A stretch of DNA of 64,000 bases from Streptomyces verrucosisporus. GTDB taxonomy: Bacteria; Actinomycetota; Actinomycetes; Streptomycetales; Streptomycetaceae. Each line of letters begins with the position of its first letter. Position 1 is the stretch's first letter. A program made the translations under genes and the position numbers. Below the pieces are notes generated by a model. That model was not told the DNA's origin, did no database searches, and saw only the letters and a program-made list of their open reading frames with translations. The stretch spans positions 61,592 through 125,591 of the forward strand of contig NZ_JADEYH010000018.1 of assembly GCF_017114865.1 (NCBI RefSeq), in the 5' to 3' direction. Shown here piece by piece: positions 1 to 8,489 of this stretch.

Positions 1-1511
1 TCGGCGGTGGGGATGTAGCGGCAGAAGACGATGGGGTGGTAGCCCTCGGCGAGCAGGCCCTTCAGATGCCGGGTGAGGGCCCTGAGCTTGGCGTCCTCGG
101 CCGGGCCGGTCAACTGCCCGGCGCGCTCGGCCAGTTCCAGCAGGCGGGCGCCGGCGTCCTCGGACTCGGCCGCGCCGGGGGCCACGTCCATGCCCTCCAG
201 GCGGTCCATCTCGGCGGAGTCGGCGGCGACCGGCGCGCCCAGCACGTCCGCCTCGTACGCGGTGCGGGCGGCGGCGGACTCCGAACGGGTCTTGAGCGTC
301 TGCGCGGCGGCGGCCGGGGAGGAGACCATCGAACGCAGCAGCGCGATCACCGACCACCAGGCGATACGGGCCTCCCGGCGGCCCTGCTCCCCGGCCCGCT
401 CGACGCGGTCGCGGGCGTAGGCGATGGCGTCGTCCAGCAGTGCCCGGTAGGCGGGGGTGAGCCGGTAGGGCTCGTCCTTGGTCCGGCGGTCGGAGGGGAA
501 GGCGGTGCGCTCGGCCAGGGAGTCGTCGGCCAGGCCGTCCTCGCGGGTGAGGTAGCTGCGCACGTCCGCGCGCTTGCGGGCCACGAAGTGCTCGGCCAGC
601 CTCGCCCGCCCGGCCGCCGTCTCCAGGTCCAGCGTGGCCAGCTCGGGGCGCACCAGGCCCAGCAGGTTGCGGAAGGCGGACTCCTTGCCCGAGTGCGGGG
701 TGGCCGTCAGCAGCAGCAGATGGCGGTCGGCGTCGGCCGAGACCCTGCGCAGCAGCTCGTAGCGCAGCTGGCCCGCGGCGGCGGACGCGCCGCCGTGGGC
801 GGCGTCGTCGGCGGCCACGCAGGTGTGCGCCTCGTCCACGATCACCAGGTCGGGACAGTGGCGGACGAAGTCCTCGCGGTGGCGGGTGGACTTGATGAAG
901 TCCGTGGAGATGATCGTGAACGGGTGCCGGTCGAACAGCGACTGGCCCAGCTCCAGGCCGCGCTCCAGCCGCGAGACGGTGGAGGCCAGCACCAGCTCGG
1001 CGTCGATGCCGAACTTCTCCCGCAGCTCGCCCTGCCACTGCTCGGCCAGCGCCGGGGAGCACAGCACCGCCAGCCCGGACGCCTCGCCCTGCGCCAGCAG
1101 CTCCCTGGCGATCAGGCCCGCCTCGACCGTCTTGCCGATGCCGACGTCGTCGGAGATCAGCAGCCGCACGGTGCGCTGCCGCAGCGCCATCAGCAGCGGC
1201 ACCAGCTGGTAGGCGCGCGGCTCCACCGCGATCGACGCCAGCGAGCGGAACGGGCCCGCGCCCGACCGGAAGCCGATGCGCAGCGCCGTGCGCAGCAGAC
1301 CGGCGGCGCGCTGGTCGCCCAGGTCGTCCGGGCTCGGCGCCGCGAACTCGGCCGGGCGCACCTCCTCGAAGGAGGGGAAGACCGCCGCGATGTCGTCCTC
1401 GCTCCCGCCCAGCGGGCGCAGCACCAGCATGTCGGGGGCGCTCTCGGGCAGCACCACCCACTCGCGGCCGCGGGCGGCGACCAGCGAACCGGCCGTGTAC
1501 GTGAGGCTCAT
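1..1511 (-). CDS. SNF2/RapA-type DEAH helicase, C-terminal part outside window
   Basis: This gene is read on the minus strand and its 3' end lies beyond the left edge; about 503 N-terminal residues are visible. The start is ATG at 1511. A SNF2-style Walker A (DDVGIGKTVEAG) lies near residue 125 and a DEAH box (VDEAHTC) near residue 224, followed by motif III (LLTATPHSGK). These are hallmarks of the SNF2/HepA superfamily of ATP-dependent translocases. The N-terminal half resembles the drmD-type helicases of class 1 DISARM as I recall them. It lies 90 bp downstream of the giant kinase-helicase gene on the same strand, so the two probably form one transcript and act together on DNA or nucleoprotein. 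The assignment to SNF2 is firm; the biological role is inferred only from the neighbour. Confidence 0.85.
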   Translation of the reverse strand, partial: MSLTYTAGSLVAARGREWVVLPESAPDMLVLRPLGGSEDDIAAVFPSFEEVRPAEFAAPSPDDLGDQRAAGLLRTALRIGFRSGAGPFRSLASIAVEPRAYQLVPLLMALRQRTVRLLISDDVGIGKTVEAGLIARELLAQGEASGLAVLCSPALAEQWQGELREKFGIDAELVLASTVSRLERGLELGQSLFDRHPFTIISTDFIKSTRHREDFVRHCPDLVIVDEAHTCVAADDAAHGGASAAAGQLRYELLRRVSADADRHLLLLTATPHSGKESAFRNLLGLVRPELATLDLETAAGRARLAEHFVARKRADVRSYLTREDGLADDSLAERTAFPSDRRTKDEPYRLTPAYRALLDDAIAYARDRVERAGEQGRREARIAWWSVIALLRSMVSSPAAAAQTLKTRSESAAARTAYEADVLGAPVAADSAEMDRLEGMDVAPGAAESEDAGARLLELAERAGQLTGPAEDAKLRALTRHLKGLLAEGYHPIVFCRYIPTA

Positions 1512-1601
1512 GGGGTCTCTCGGTTCCTGAGGAGTCGATATGTCGGGAAGTCGGGGTGCGGGGCGGGTGGTCACGGGGCGGGTGGTTCGGGGGCGGGCGG
1601 G

Positions 1602-4600
1602 TCAGCGCAGGCGGAGGTAGGAGGCGTGGTTGTCGATGACGGCCTCCCAGTCCGCTTCCGCTTCCGCGCCTGCGGGGAAGCGCAGGACTTCCCAGCCGGC
1701 CTCCACCAGGCGGTCCTCGGCGTCGGTGTCGCGGGTGGGGTCGGCCGGGTGGCCGGGGAGGTCGACGAACACGGCCAGGTGGACGTCCTCCACGTGGAAG
1801 ACCAGGTCCGGGCGCGCGTCCGCCGCGTCGACGAAGGCGCCGGCCTCGTCCGGCGGGCGGTAGCCCTTGGCGCGCAGCCAGCCCAGCAGGTCTCCCCGGG
1901 CGACGAGGTCCGCGAGATCCGCCTCCGCCGGGGTGGGGGAGGCGGGCGCGGTGTCCGGGGCGCCCGCTGTGTCCGGGGCGCTCGGGCCGCTCGTCGTGCC
2001 GACCGCCGGGGCGAGGCGGCGGAACCGCTCGCTGCGCGACTCGCCCCGGTCCTCCCGCTCGGTGCGGGCACCGGCCAGCCGCAGCAGCAGCGGGCGGGCG
2101 GCGTGCCGGCTGAGCCTGCGGTGGTGCGTCTGGTTGCCGTAGGTCAGCAGGCAGGCGTAGCAGCCGCGGGCGCACTCCTCGCCGTCGGCCGGGCCGCCAA
2201 GGTCCTCGCCGGTGTCCGGGTCGAAGTGGCAGATCTCCAGGGCCGTGCGGGCGGCCTGCGCCAGCGCGCCCCTCTCGTGCTGGACACGGCGCAGCACACC
2301 CGCGCCGCCCTCGGCGGCCTCGGTGAACAGCATGCGGCGGCGCGGGCCGTCGTCCGGCGGCAGCAGCTCCGCCGTCAGCTCCGAGTCCTCCAGCTCGAAC
2401 GCCGCCTCGACGCCCCGCTCCAGCGCGTACAGCACCGACAGGGCCACCGGCTCGGGCAGCGGCTCGTCCAGGGTGACCACCAGGATGTTGCGGCGGTCCT
2501 CCACATACGGCAGCACCCGCTTCTTGCGGCGCTTCTCGTTGCCCTCCTCGTCGACCACCGGCATGCCGGTGCCCTCGATGGCGTCGGCGGCGGCCCGGTC
2601 GTTGAGCCAGCGGCCGTCGCCCAGGTCCAGCCAGTAGCCGTCCGGCTCGCCCTCCTTGTCGCGCACCCGGCCGAGGTTGGTGATGCGCACGGTGGCCGAG
2701 TCGCCGTAGTCCAGATCGAGGACGGGCGCGCCGCCGGCGTCGGTGACGTGCGAGGTGAGACGGCCCTTGCGGACGCCGTGGTCCTGGAAGGCGTAGGAGG
2801 TCTCCAGGCGGAAACCGGCCCGGCGGCGCTCCTCCTCGTCCGAGGAGATCCGCTCGCGCGGGGTGGTGTAGACGGTGTGCAGGTGCAGCAGGCCGGTGCG
2901 CTTGCCCCGCAGCGGCTCGCCGCACATCGCGCACAGGTCGGAGCCGGCCCGCACGTCGTGGTGGTAGCCGCAGCCGTCGCAGCGCCGGGCCTCGGCCGTG
3001 GCCAGGTCGCCCGAGGCGTCCGGCGGGAGCTGGACGCGGGTGACCTGGTAGCGGGCGCCCTCGTGGTAGATGAGCGCGCCGGGGCCGAACTCGCGGATCG
3101 CCAGGAAGCGCGGGCGCTGGAGGTAGTCGCCGTCGGCGTTGCGGCGGTTGCCCGAACGCGGGATGTAGGCGGCCAGCGGCAGCCGGGGGAAGCTGTAGCC
3201 GGGCAGGAAGCCCTCGGAGGCCAGATAGCGGTAGGGGTTGAAGTCGCTCATCACCGACTTGCTGTCCACCGAGCGGTTCAGCAGCAGGTTCGTCTGCGTC
3301 TCGGCCTCCCGGCGGCGGCTGCGCGCCCGGCTCTGCTCGCCGGGGGAGAGGGTGTGGTCGACCACGCGCCGGTTCTGCTCGTACTGGTCGATCACGGCCG
3401 CGCGGAACAGGCCCCGCCAGCGGTCGAAGGAGGCGTCGAACCGCTCCGGCGCCCGCTCGATCCGGTCCTCGATCCACTCGTCGTACCACCAGGTGGTGGC
3501 CTCGAAGTCGGCGATCAGCGGGGCCAGTACGGTGCGGGCGGTGGCGACCGCACGGCGGCGGGCGGCCTCGTCGAGGGACTTGTCGCGGACGTCGGGCAGG
3601 AGCGGCAGCGGCATGCGGGGGTCGGGGCGGTCGCCGCCGTCGGGGTCGTAGGCGACGTCGACGACGTCCGGGATCGCGGTGCCCAGCTTCATGCCCGTCT
3701 CCGCCAGCCAGATGCCCTGGAGGTGGGAGCGGACCAGGTCCTCGTTGGCCAGGTCCAGGCGCGGCGGGGCCACCTGCCCGGCCACCATGTCCCGGGAGCG
3801 GCGGAAGTAGTACTGGTCGTGGCTGTTGCCCGTGGCGCAGTAGGTGGTCACCAGCGCCGGCCGGCCGCTGCGGCCGGCCCGGCCCGAGCGCTGCGCGTAG
3901 TTCGCCGGGGTCGGCGGCACGTTGCGCATCATCACCGCGTTGAGCGAGGAGATGTCCACGCCCAGCTCCATCGTCGGCGAGCAGTACAGCAGCGGCAGTT
4001 CGGCCTCGCGGAACCGCCGCTCGCGCTCCAGCCGGTCCTCCGGGGCCACCTGCGCGGTGTGCTCGCGCGCGAACAGGCCGGCCAGCTCGGCCGCCGCGCC
4101 GCGGTACAGATCGCGGAAGAACGGGTTCACGCGCGGGCCCTCGCCGCTGCTGTAGGTGCGCGCCAGCGGATCGACCGCGCCCCGCTCACCGCTCCCGGCC
4201 CGCCAGATGAGCGCCGAGGCCGACACCCGGTAGCCGGTGCGCTTCTGATCCGCCCGGCGGCGGTAGGCCGGGCCGGAGCGCTCGGGGGCCGCCTCCACCT
4301 CGCGCACCAGGTCCGCCTCCCGCAGCACCTTCAGCAGGTCCTCGATGACGCATCGGACGTCGTCCAGGGGGAGGTCGCGCAGTTCGGGGATGTTCCGCCG
4401 CAGATACCGGCCGAACTTGCCGCGCGCCGACAGGAACAGCGCCGAGCGCTCCATGCCCGGCCGCGAGGCGTACGGATAGGCGGTGCCGACGGCCGGACGG
4501 TCGCTCTCGCCCAGCACCCACGGCCCGGTCAGGCGCTCCTCGCTCGCCCGCTGGAGGGCGTCGAAGTCGTCGCGGAAGTACCGCACGTCGATGGCGAGGG

Positions 4601-7600
4601 CGCGGCGCATGAAGTCCAGCAGGGTTCGGGCGACCTCCTCGCGCAGCGCCGGATCGGCGCCGCGCAGCACTGCGTGGGACGACTGCCAGCGCTCGGGCCG
4701 GGTGGCGACCCAGACCAGGTCCTCGTAGTCGATCCGCAGCAGGCCCGTCTGCTCCAGGTTCGGCATGGTGATGCGCCAGCCGCGCTCCAGGTCGCGGTAG
4801 AGGCGGTAGCCGACCACGTCCCGGAAGACCTTCGCCGCCCGGCGCTCCAGGGACGGCGGCAGGTCCGTGCCGGAGGCGTACTCGCGCGGGGCCAGGCCCA
4901 TCACCTCCGTGACGGCCTCGGCCAGACCGTCGTGGCGCAGGCCCTCCTCGCCCGCGCGCACCGCGGCCTGGTACAGCGCGCCGCGCAACTGGGTCACCTG
5001 GGCGAAGTCGTTGAAGTGCCCGGCCTGCAGCGAGGCGTCCTGCCGGTTGTCGACGAAGGTCAGCAGCTTGCGTGCTTCCTTGTCCAGGCTCTCCTCCGGC
5101 ACCGCGCGCAGGGACTTGACGATCGACGCCGAGATCAGCGAGGTCGCCGAGGAGCGGCCCTCCTGGGCCAGGGTGGCCAGCTTGGCGAAGTCCTGACCGC
5201 GGGTCTGCTCGTAGGAGACCTGGCAGTGCACGCAGAACAGGAACGGCGCCGGGACGAACGCCGCCACCAGGCCCGTGCCCCCGTTCTCGCCCGTGCCCTC
5301 GCCGGACTCGTTGCCGTACGCGTCCACCACGACGCGCCTGGGCACCCGGGGACGGTAGGACTTCCTCACCACCATCACGCCCTGCGCGTCCGGCTCCAGC
5401 CACGACTCCGGAAGCCGCCGGTCGTCCACGGCCTTCCGCGGGTCGGCCGGCCACTCGTAGTCCTGGCCCGGCATGCCCAGGTACAGGTAGCCCTCGCCGT
5501 CGCGGCCGCCGGAGGCGGAGGTGTCCCGGCGCGGCTCGTAGCGGAAGGCGCCGCCCTCCTCGGTGCGCCACACCGTCAGGTACTCCTGGCCGCACTCGCG
5601 GCAGAACGACAGCGGGAACAGCGGCTTGCCGCCGCTGCCCGGCTGCTCCAGCTGGTAGGTGCGGGTCAGCGGCCGGGTGAGCGGGTCCTCCAGCGTGGTG
5701 TAGACGGTGTCGCCCTTGGAGAGGAACTGGTGCAGCCGGAACGCGAACAGCGGCCGCTCCGTCAACGGGTGCTTGGCCTGCGCGCCCGCCTCCAGCGTCG
5801 TGCGGATCGCCTCGCGCACGCTCTCCCCGTCCACCCCGGAGGCGGCGGTCAGCTCGGCGGCCGCCCGCTCGACCGTCTCCGGGGCGCGGCGGCGCAGCCG
5901 CCCCGTGCCCTCCTCCGTCTCCAGACCGAAGCGCGACTCCACCCAGCGGGCCAGCGGGTCCCTCGCCAGCGCCTCGTACGAGCGGGGCGCGGCCGGCACC
6001 CGCAGCCGCTCGGCCGGCACGGACTCGGGGGCCTCGCCGGTGGCCCGCACCAGCGTCTCGCCGATGACCCGCTCCGGCAGCACCACCGTGCCGAACAGCC
6101 GCCCGGCGACCCTCGCCACCTCGCGCCGCTGCTCCTCCCAGGGGCCCTCGGTCGACATGGTCGCGGAGGTGCCGACGCACTGCAGCGAGGCCGAGGCCCG
6201 GCATGCCTCGCGCACCCGGCGGATCAGGAACGCCACGTCCGCGCCCTGCCGGCCCCGGTAGGTGTGCAGCTCGTCGAAGACGAGGAACCGCAGGCCCTCG
6301 GCCATGCGGATCAGGCTGGAGCGGTCGTCCGGCCGGGTCAGCATCAGCTCCAGCATCACGTAGTTGGTCAGCAGGATGTCCGGAGGGTCGCGGCGCAGCT
6401 CGCGGCGGTCCTCCTCGGACTCCTGGCCGGTGTAGCGGGCGAAGGTGACCGGCTCGCGGCCCCTGCCGAAACCGTGGCGCAGGTACTTCTCCAGCTCCCC
6501 CAGCTGGGAGTTGGCCAGCGCGTTCATCGGGTAGACCACGATCGCGCGCACCCGGCCGCCCGCCTTCGGCCCCGCCGCCTCGCGCTCCCTCAGCACCCGG
6601 TCCACGATCGGGACGATGTACGCCAGCGACTTGCCCGAGCCGGTGCCGGTGGTCAGGACGTAGGAGTCGCCCGCGTGCGCGGCCTCGATCGCCTGCCGCT
6701 GGTGGAGGTGGAAGGTCAGCGGGCGGCCGTCCGGGCGGGGCGAGTCCTTCCGCTTGCCGGCCTGGAAGATCTCCGCGCACCTGGGGTGCAGCACCCCGTC
6801 GCGCACCAGGTCGGTGACCTGGCCACCGTCGGCGAAGAACGGGTTCAGCGACAGCCACGGGTCGGGCCACTGCGACTTCCTCGCCAGGTCCTCCTCGACG
6901 AAACCCTCGATCCGGGCGTCCCGGATCACCGTCGCGCTCCTGGTGAAGTCCGCGTACTCGGCGATCAGATCGGAGTGGATACCGAAGACGTCCATCGTCT
7001 CGGGCAGCCGGGGCCGCCTGCGCGGCGCGGGCGCCGGCGCGGCCGGGGCGGGCTCGGGCAGCAGGGCGCGCAGCCTCGCGACCGGGTCCATCGCCCGCCA
7101 GTGCGGGGCGAGGAGGCCGGCCGTCGGGTCCGGGGCGAGCGCGAGCGGGACCAGCGTCTCCCGGACCGCGTCGGCGTTCTCCGGCCGCAGCTCGGCGTCC
7201 TTCTCCAGCAGGCGGTCCACCAGCCGGACCAGCCCGGCCGGCAGGTCCGGGCGCACCAGGGTCAGCCGCGGCGGCAGCTCGTGCAGATGCTGCCGGGAGA
7301 GCTCGAAGGCGGTCCGGGCGGAGAACGGGGGCCGGCCGATCAGCAGCTCGTACAGGACGCAGCCCAGCGCGTACAGGTCGGCCGGGGCCGAGACGCGCTC
7401 GGCGCGGAACTGCTCGGGCGCCATGTAGCGGGCCGTGCCGACGCTGACGCCCGTGCTGGTCAGCCGCGTCTGGTCGGGGTCGTCGACGATGGAGCCCATG
7501 CCGAAGTCGAGGATCTTGACGGTGCCGTCGCCGGTCAGCATCACATTGGCCGGCTTCAGATCGCGGTGGACGACCCCGGCGGTGTGCGCGGCGGTCAGCC

Positions 7601-8027
7601 CGGCGGCGATCTGAGCCCCGATCGCGGCGGCCCAGGAGACCGGCAGCTGGGGCTCCTCGTCGATCAGGTCCGCCAGCGGATGGCCGTCCAGCAGCTCCAT
7701 CGCCAGATAGGGCAGGCCGCTGCCGCCCGGCCCCCCGTCCACGCCGCCGTCCACGCCGCCGTCGATCAGCAGGGTGAGGTTGGGGTGGCCCTGGGAGAGC
7801 ATGCGCATGATGCGCACCTCGCGGCGGAAGCGGTCGATCTCCTTGCCGGAACCGGAGGTGTCGACCGCGATGCCGGTCCGGCCGCGCAGCACCGTCTTGA
7901 CCGCGACCTCGCGGTGCGGGGAGTCCGGGGCGGCGTCGAGGTCCTCGGCCCGGCGCACCTCGCCCATGTTCCCGCGCCCCACGGCCCCCGTGATCCGGAA
8001 CCGCCCGCCGACCGTCTCCAGGCCCAC
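1602..8027 (-). CDS. Ser/Thr kinase - DEAD/DEAH helicase - DUF1998 - Vsr/DUF559-like nuclease fusion
   Basis: The product has 2141 residues if started at GTG 8027, which has GGGGAGGG just upstream; an in-frame ATG further out (8114) lacks such support. Residues 9-296 are a Hanks-type kinase with Lys44, HRDLKPAN (154 on), DFG (174-176) and a MAPEQ activation-loop end, and no PASTA or membrane segment. Residues about 440-1400 are a superfamily 2 helicase: Walker A TTGTGSGKS (459-467), DELH (585-588) and motif VI QRSGRAGRSGR near 1380. Cysteine pairs occur near 812 (FCRECG), 934 (CVHC) and 1692 (CDGCG...CAMCG). A DUF1998-type CYACLLTYGNQ block lies near 1962. The last ~75 residues (PDLVF...LAVFVD...GWEVLRF) resemble Vsr/DUF559 PD-(D/E)XK nucleases. 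The helicase and DUF1998 parts recall MrfA and DISARM DrmA/B. A defence or DNA-repair role is inference. Confidence 0.85.
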   Translation of the reverse strand: MGLETVGGRFRITGAVGRGNMGEVRRAEDLDAAPDSPHREVAVKTVLRGRTGIAVDTSGSGKEIDRFRREVRIMRMLSQGHPNLTLLIDGGVDGGVDGGPGGSGLPYLAMELLDGHPLADLIDEEPQLPVSWAAAIGAQIAAGLTAAHTAGVVHRDLKPANVMLTGDGTVKILDFGMGSIVDDPDQTRLTSTGVSVGTARYMAPEQFRAERVSAPADLYALGCVLYELLIGRPPFSARTAFELSRQHLHELPPRLTLVRPDLPAGLVRLVDRLLEKDAELRPENADAVRETLVPLALAPDPTAGLLAPHWRAMDPVARLRALLPEPAPAAPAPAPRRRPRLPETMDVFGIHSDLIAEYADFTRSATVIRDARIEGFVEEDLARKSQWPDPWLSLNPFFADGGQVTDLVRDGVLHPRCAEIFQAGKRKDSPRPDGRPLTFHLHQRQAIEAAHAGDSYVLTTGTGSGKSLAYIVPIVDRVLREREAAGPKAGGRVRAIVVYPMNALANSQLGELEKYLRHGFGRGREPVTFARYTGQESEEDRRELRRDPPDILLTNYVMLELMLTRPDDRSSLIRMAEGLRFLVFDELHTYRGRQGADVAFLIRRVREACRASASLQCVGTSATMSTEGPWEEQRREVARVAGRLFGTVVLPERVIGETLVRATGEAPESVPAERLRVPAAPRSYEALARDPLARWVESRFGLETEEGTGRLRRRAPETVERAAAELTAASGVDGESVREAIRTTLEAGAQAKHPLTERPLFAFRLHQFLSKGDTVYTTLEDPLTRPLTRTYQLEQPGSGGKPLFPLSFCRECGQEYLTVWRTEEGGAFRYEPRRDTSASGGRDGEGYLYLGMPGQDYEWPADPRKAVDDRRLPESWLEPDAQGVMVVRKSYRPRVPRRVVVDAYGNESGEGTGENGGTGLVAAFVPAPFLFCVHCQVSYEQTRGQDFAKLATLAQEGRSSATSLISASIVKSLRAVPEESLDKEARKLLTFVDNRQDASLQAGHFNDFAQVTQLRGALYQAAVRAGEEGLRHDGLAEAVTEVMGLAPREYASGTDLPPSLERRAAKVFRDVVGYRLYRDLERGWRITMPNLEQTGLLRIDYEDLVWVATRPERWQSSHAVLRGADPALREEVARTLLDFMRRALAIDVRYFRDDFDALQRASEERLTGPWVLGESDRPAVGTAYPYASRPGMERSALFLSARGKFGRYLRRNIPELRDLPLDDVRCVIEDLLKVLREADLVREVEAAPERSGPAYRRRADQKRTGYRVSASALIWRAGSGERGAVDPLARTYSSGEGPRVNPFFRDLYRGAAAELAGLFAREHTAQVAPEDRLERERRFREAELPLLYCSPTMELGVDISSLNAVMMRNVPPTPANYAQRSGRAGRSGRPALVTTYCATGNSHDQYYFRRSRDMVAGQVAPPRLDLANEDLVRSHLQGIWLAETGMKLGTAIPDVVDVAYDPDGGDRPDPRMPLPLLPDVRDKSLDEAARRRAVATARTVLAPLIADFEATTWWYDEWIEDRIERAPERFDASFDRWRGLFRAAVIDQYEQNRRVVDHTLSPGEQSRARSRRREAETQTNLLLNRSVDSKSVMSDFNPYRYLASEGFLPGYSFPRLPLAAYIPRSGNRRNADGDYLQRPRFLAIREFGPGALIYHEGARYQVTRVQLPPDASGDLATAEARRCDGCGYHHDVRAGSDLCAMCGEPLRGKRTGLLHLHTVYTTPRERISSDEEERRRAGFRLETSYAFQDHGVRKGRLTSHVTDAGGAPVLDLDYGDSATVRITNLGRVRDKEGEPDGYWLDLGDGRWLNDRAAADAIEGTGMPVVDEEGNEKRRKKRVLPYVEDRRNILVVTLDEPLPEPVALSVLYALERGVEAAFELEDSELTAELLPPDDGPRRRMLFTEAAEGGAGVLRRVQHERGALAQAARTALEICHFDPDTGEDLGGPADGEECARGCYACLLTYGNQTHHRRLSRHAARPLLLRLAGARTEREDRGESRSERFRRLAPAVGTTSGPSAPDTAGAPDTAPASPTPAEADLADLVARGDLLGWLRAKGYRPPDEAGAFVDAADARPDLVFHVEDVHLAVFVDLPGHPADPTRDTDAEDRLVEAGWEVLRFPAGAEAEADWEAVIDNHASYLRLR

Positions 8028-8217
8028 TGGCCCTCCCCGCCTCACCCGCCGTACACACTGGGTCGCACCCCGCCAGGGAGCGTATCCCCTTCGTCCCGCC
8101 GAGGAGGATCGCATGATGTTGTTTACTGAGTCAACGCGCGATCAATTCTTCGGTGCCCTCGGTGGGGGGCGGGGGCGCCGGTGTCCGGTCCGGCGCCGCG
8201 ACCTTCTGCGCACTGTA

Positions 8218-8246
8218 TTGACAAGGGGGTGGCGCGATGGCTTGAT
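8218..8246 (+). promoter_or_regulatory. Candidate promoter for the GH5 cellulase
   Basis: TTGACA at 8218-8223 is followed after 17 bp by CTTGAT at 8241-8246. The -35 is perfect and the -10 is weak. It is the best sigma-70-like match in the 462-bp gap 8028-8489 between the divergent kinase-helicase and cellulase genes. If it is used, the CebR box lies about 85 bp downstream and would act as a roadblock. Confidence 0.35.
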
Positions 8247-8334
8247 GTGTCCGCTCCGTTACACCGGAGTGTCTGTCCGACGCGCGGCGCCGCGCTGTTC
8301 CGGGGCGCAGTCCGTCGGCCGTTCCGCGCCTTGG

Positions 8335-8352
8335 ATTGGGAGCGCTCCCAAT
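8335..8352. promoter_or_regulatory. CebR operator (perfect 18-bp palindrome)
   Basis: ATTGGGAGCGCTCCCAAT is a perfect palindrome. Its core TGGGAGCGCTCCCA (8337-8350) is the known binding sequence of the LacI-family cellobiose-responsive repressor CebR of streptomycetes. It lies 138 bp upstream of the GH5 cellulase start, so the gene should be repressed until cello-oligosaccharides are present. Confidence 0.9.
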
Positions 8353-8410
8353 TCTGGTGGGGAACGGACGCGCCGCGTGTGGTCCCCCGGACTCCGGGGT
8401 CCTCCCGACC

Positions 8411-8444
8411 GGCGGCGGGGAGCAGCCCCCGGCTCCCCGCCGCC
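8411..8444 (+). promoter_or_regulatory. Leader hairpin upstream of the cellulase gene
   Basis: A 13-bp perfect inverted repeat (8411-8423 with 8432-8444, 8-nt loop) lies between the CebR box and the cellulase start, ending 45 nt before the ATG. It would form in the 5' leader of the mRNA. It has no T-tract, so it could be a partial terminator, a stabilising structure or neither. Confidence 0.4.
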
Positions 8445-8489
8445 TCCCGCGGCGGCCGCAGGTGAAGAGCAAGGGAAGAGAGGAAGCTC

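Noticed and set aside
7736..7770. Short tandem repeat encoding VDGG units in the kinase domain
   Set aside because: This is low-complexity coding variation in a surface loop, with nothing more to support a function.
1..8027. Naming the locus DISARM
   Set aside because: No methyltransferase, separate DrmA/DrmB or PLD-type DrmC is visible. The kinase fusion is not part of described DISARM, so similarity of parts is not enough.
36..8129. A plus-strand open frame of about 2700 codons opposite the helicase genes
   Set aside because: Its translation is low-complexity Gly/Arg/Ala/Gln sequence without motifs. The minus strand carries clear kinase and helicase motifs, and long antisense frames are expected in GC-rich codon-biased DNA.
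8101..8140. TTGACT on the minus strand (8129-8134) as the promoter of the kinase-helicase gene
   Set aside because: No acceptable -10 hexamer follows at 16-19 bp.
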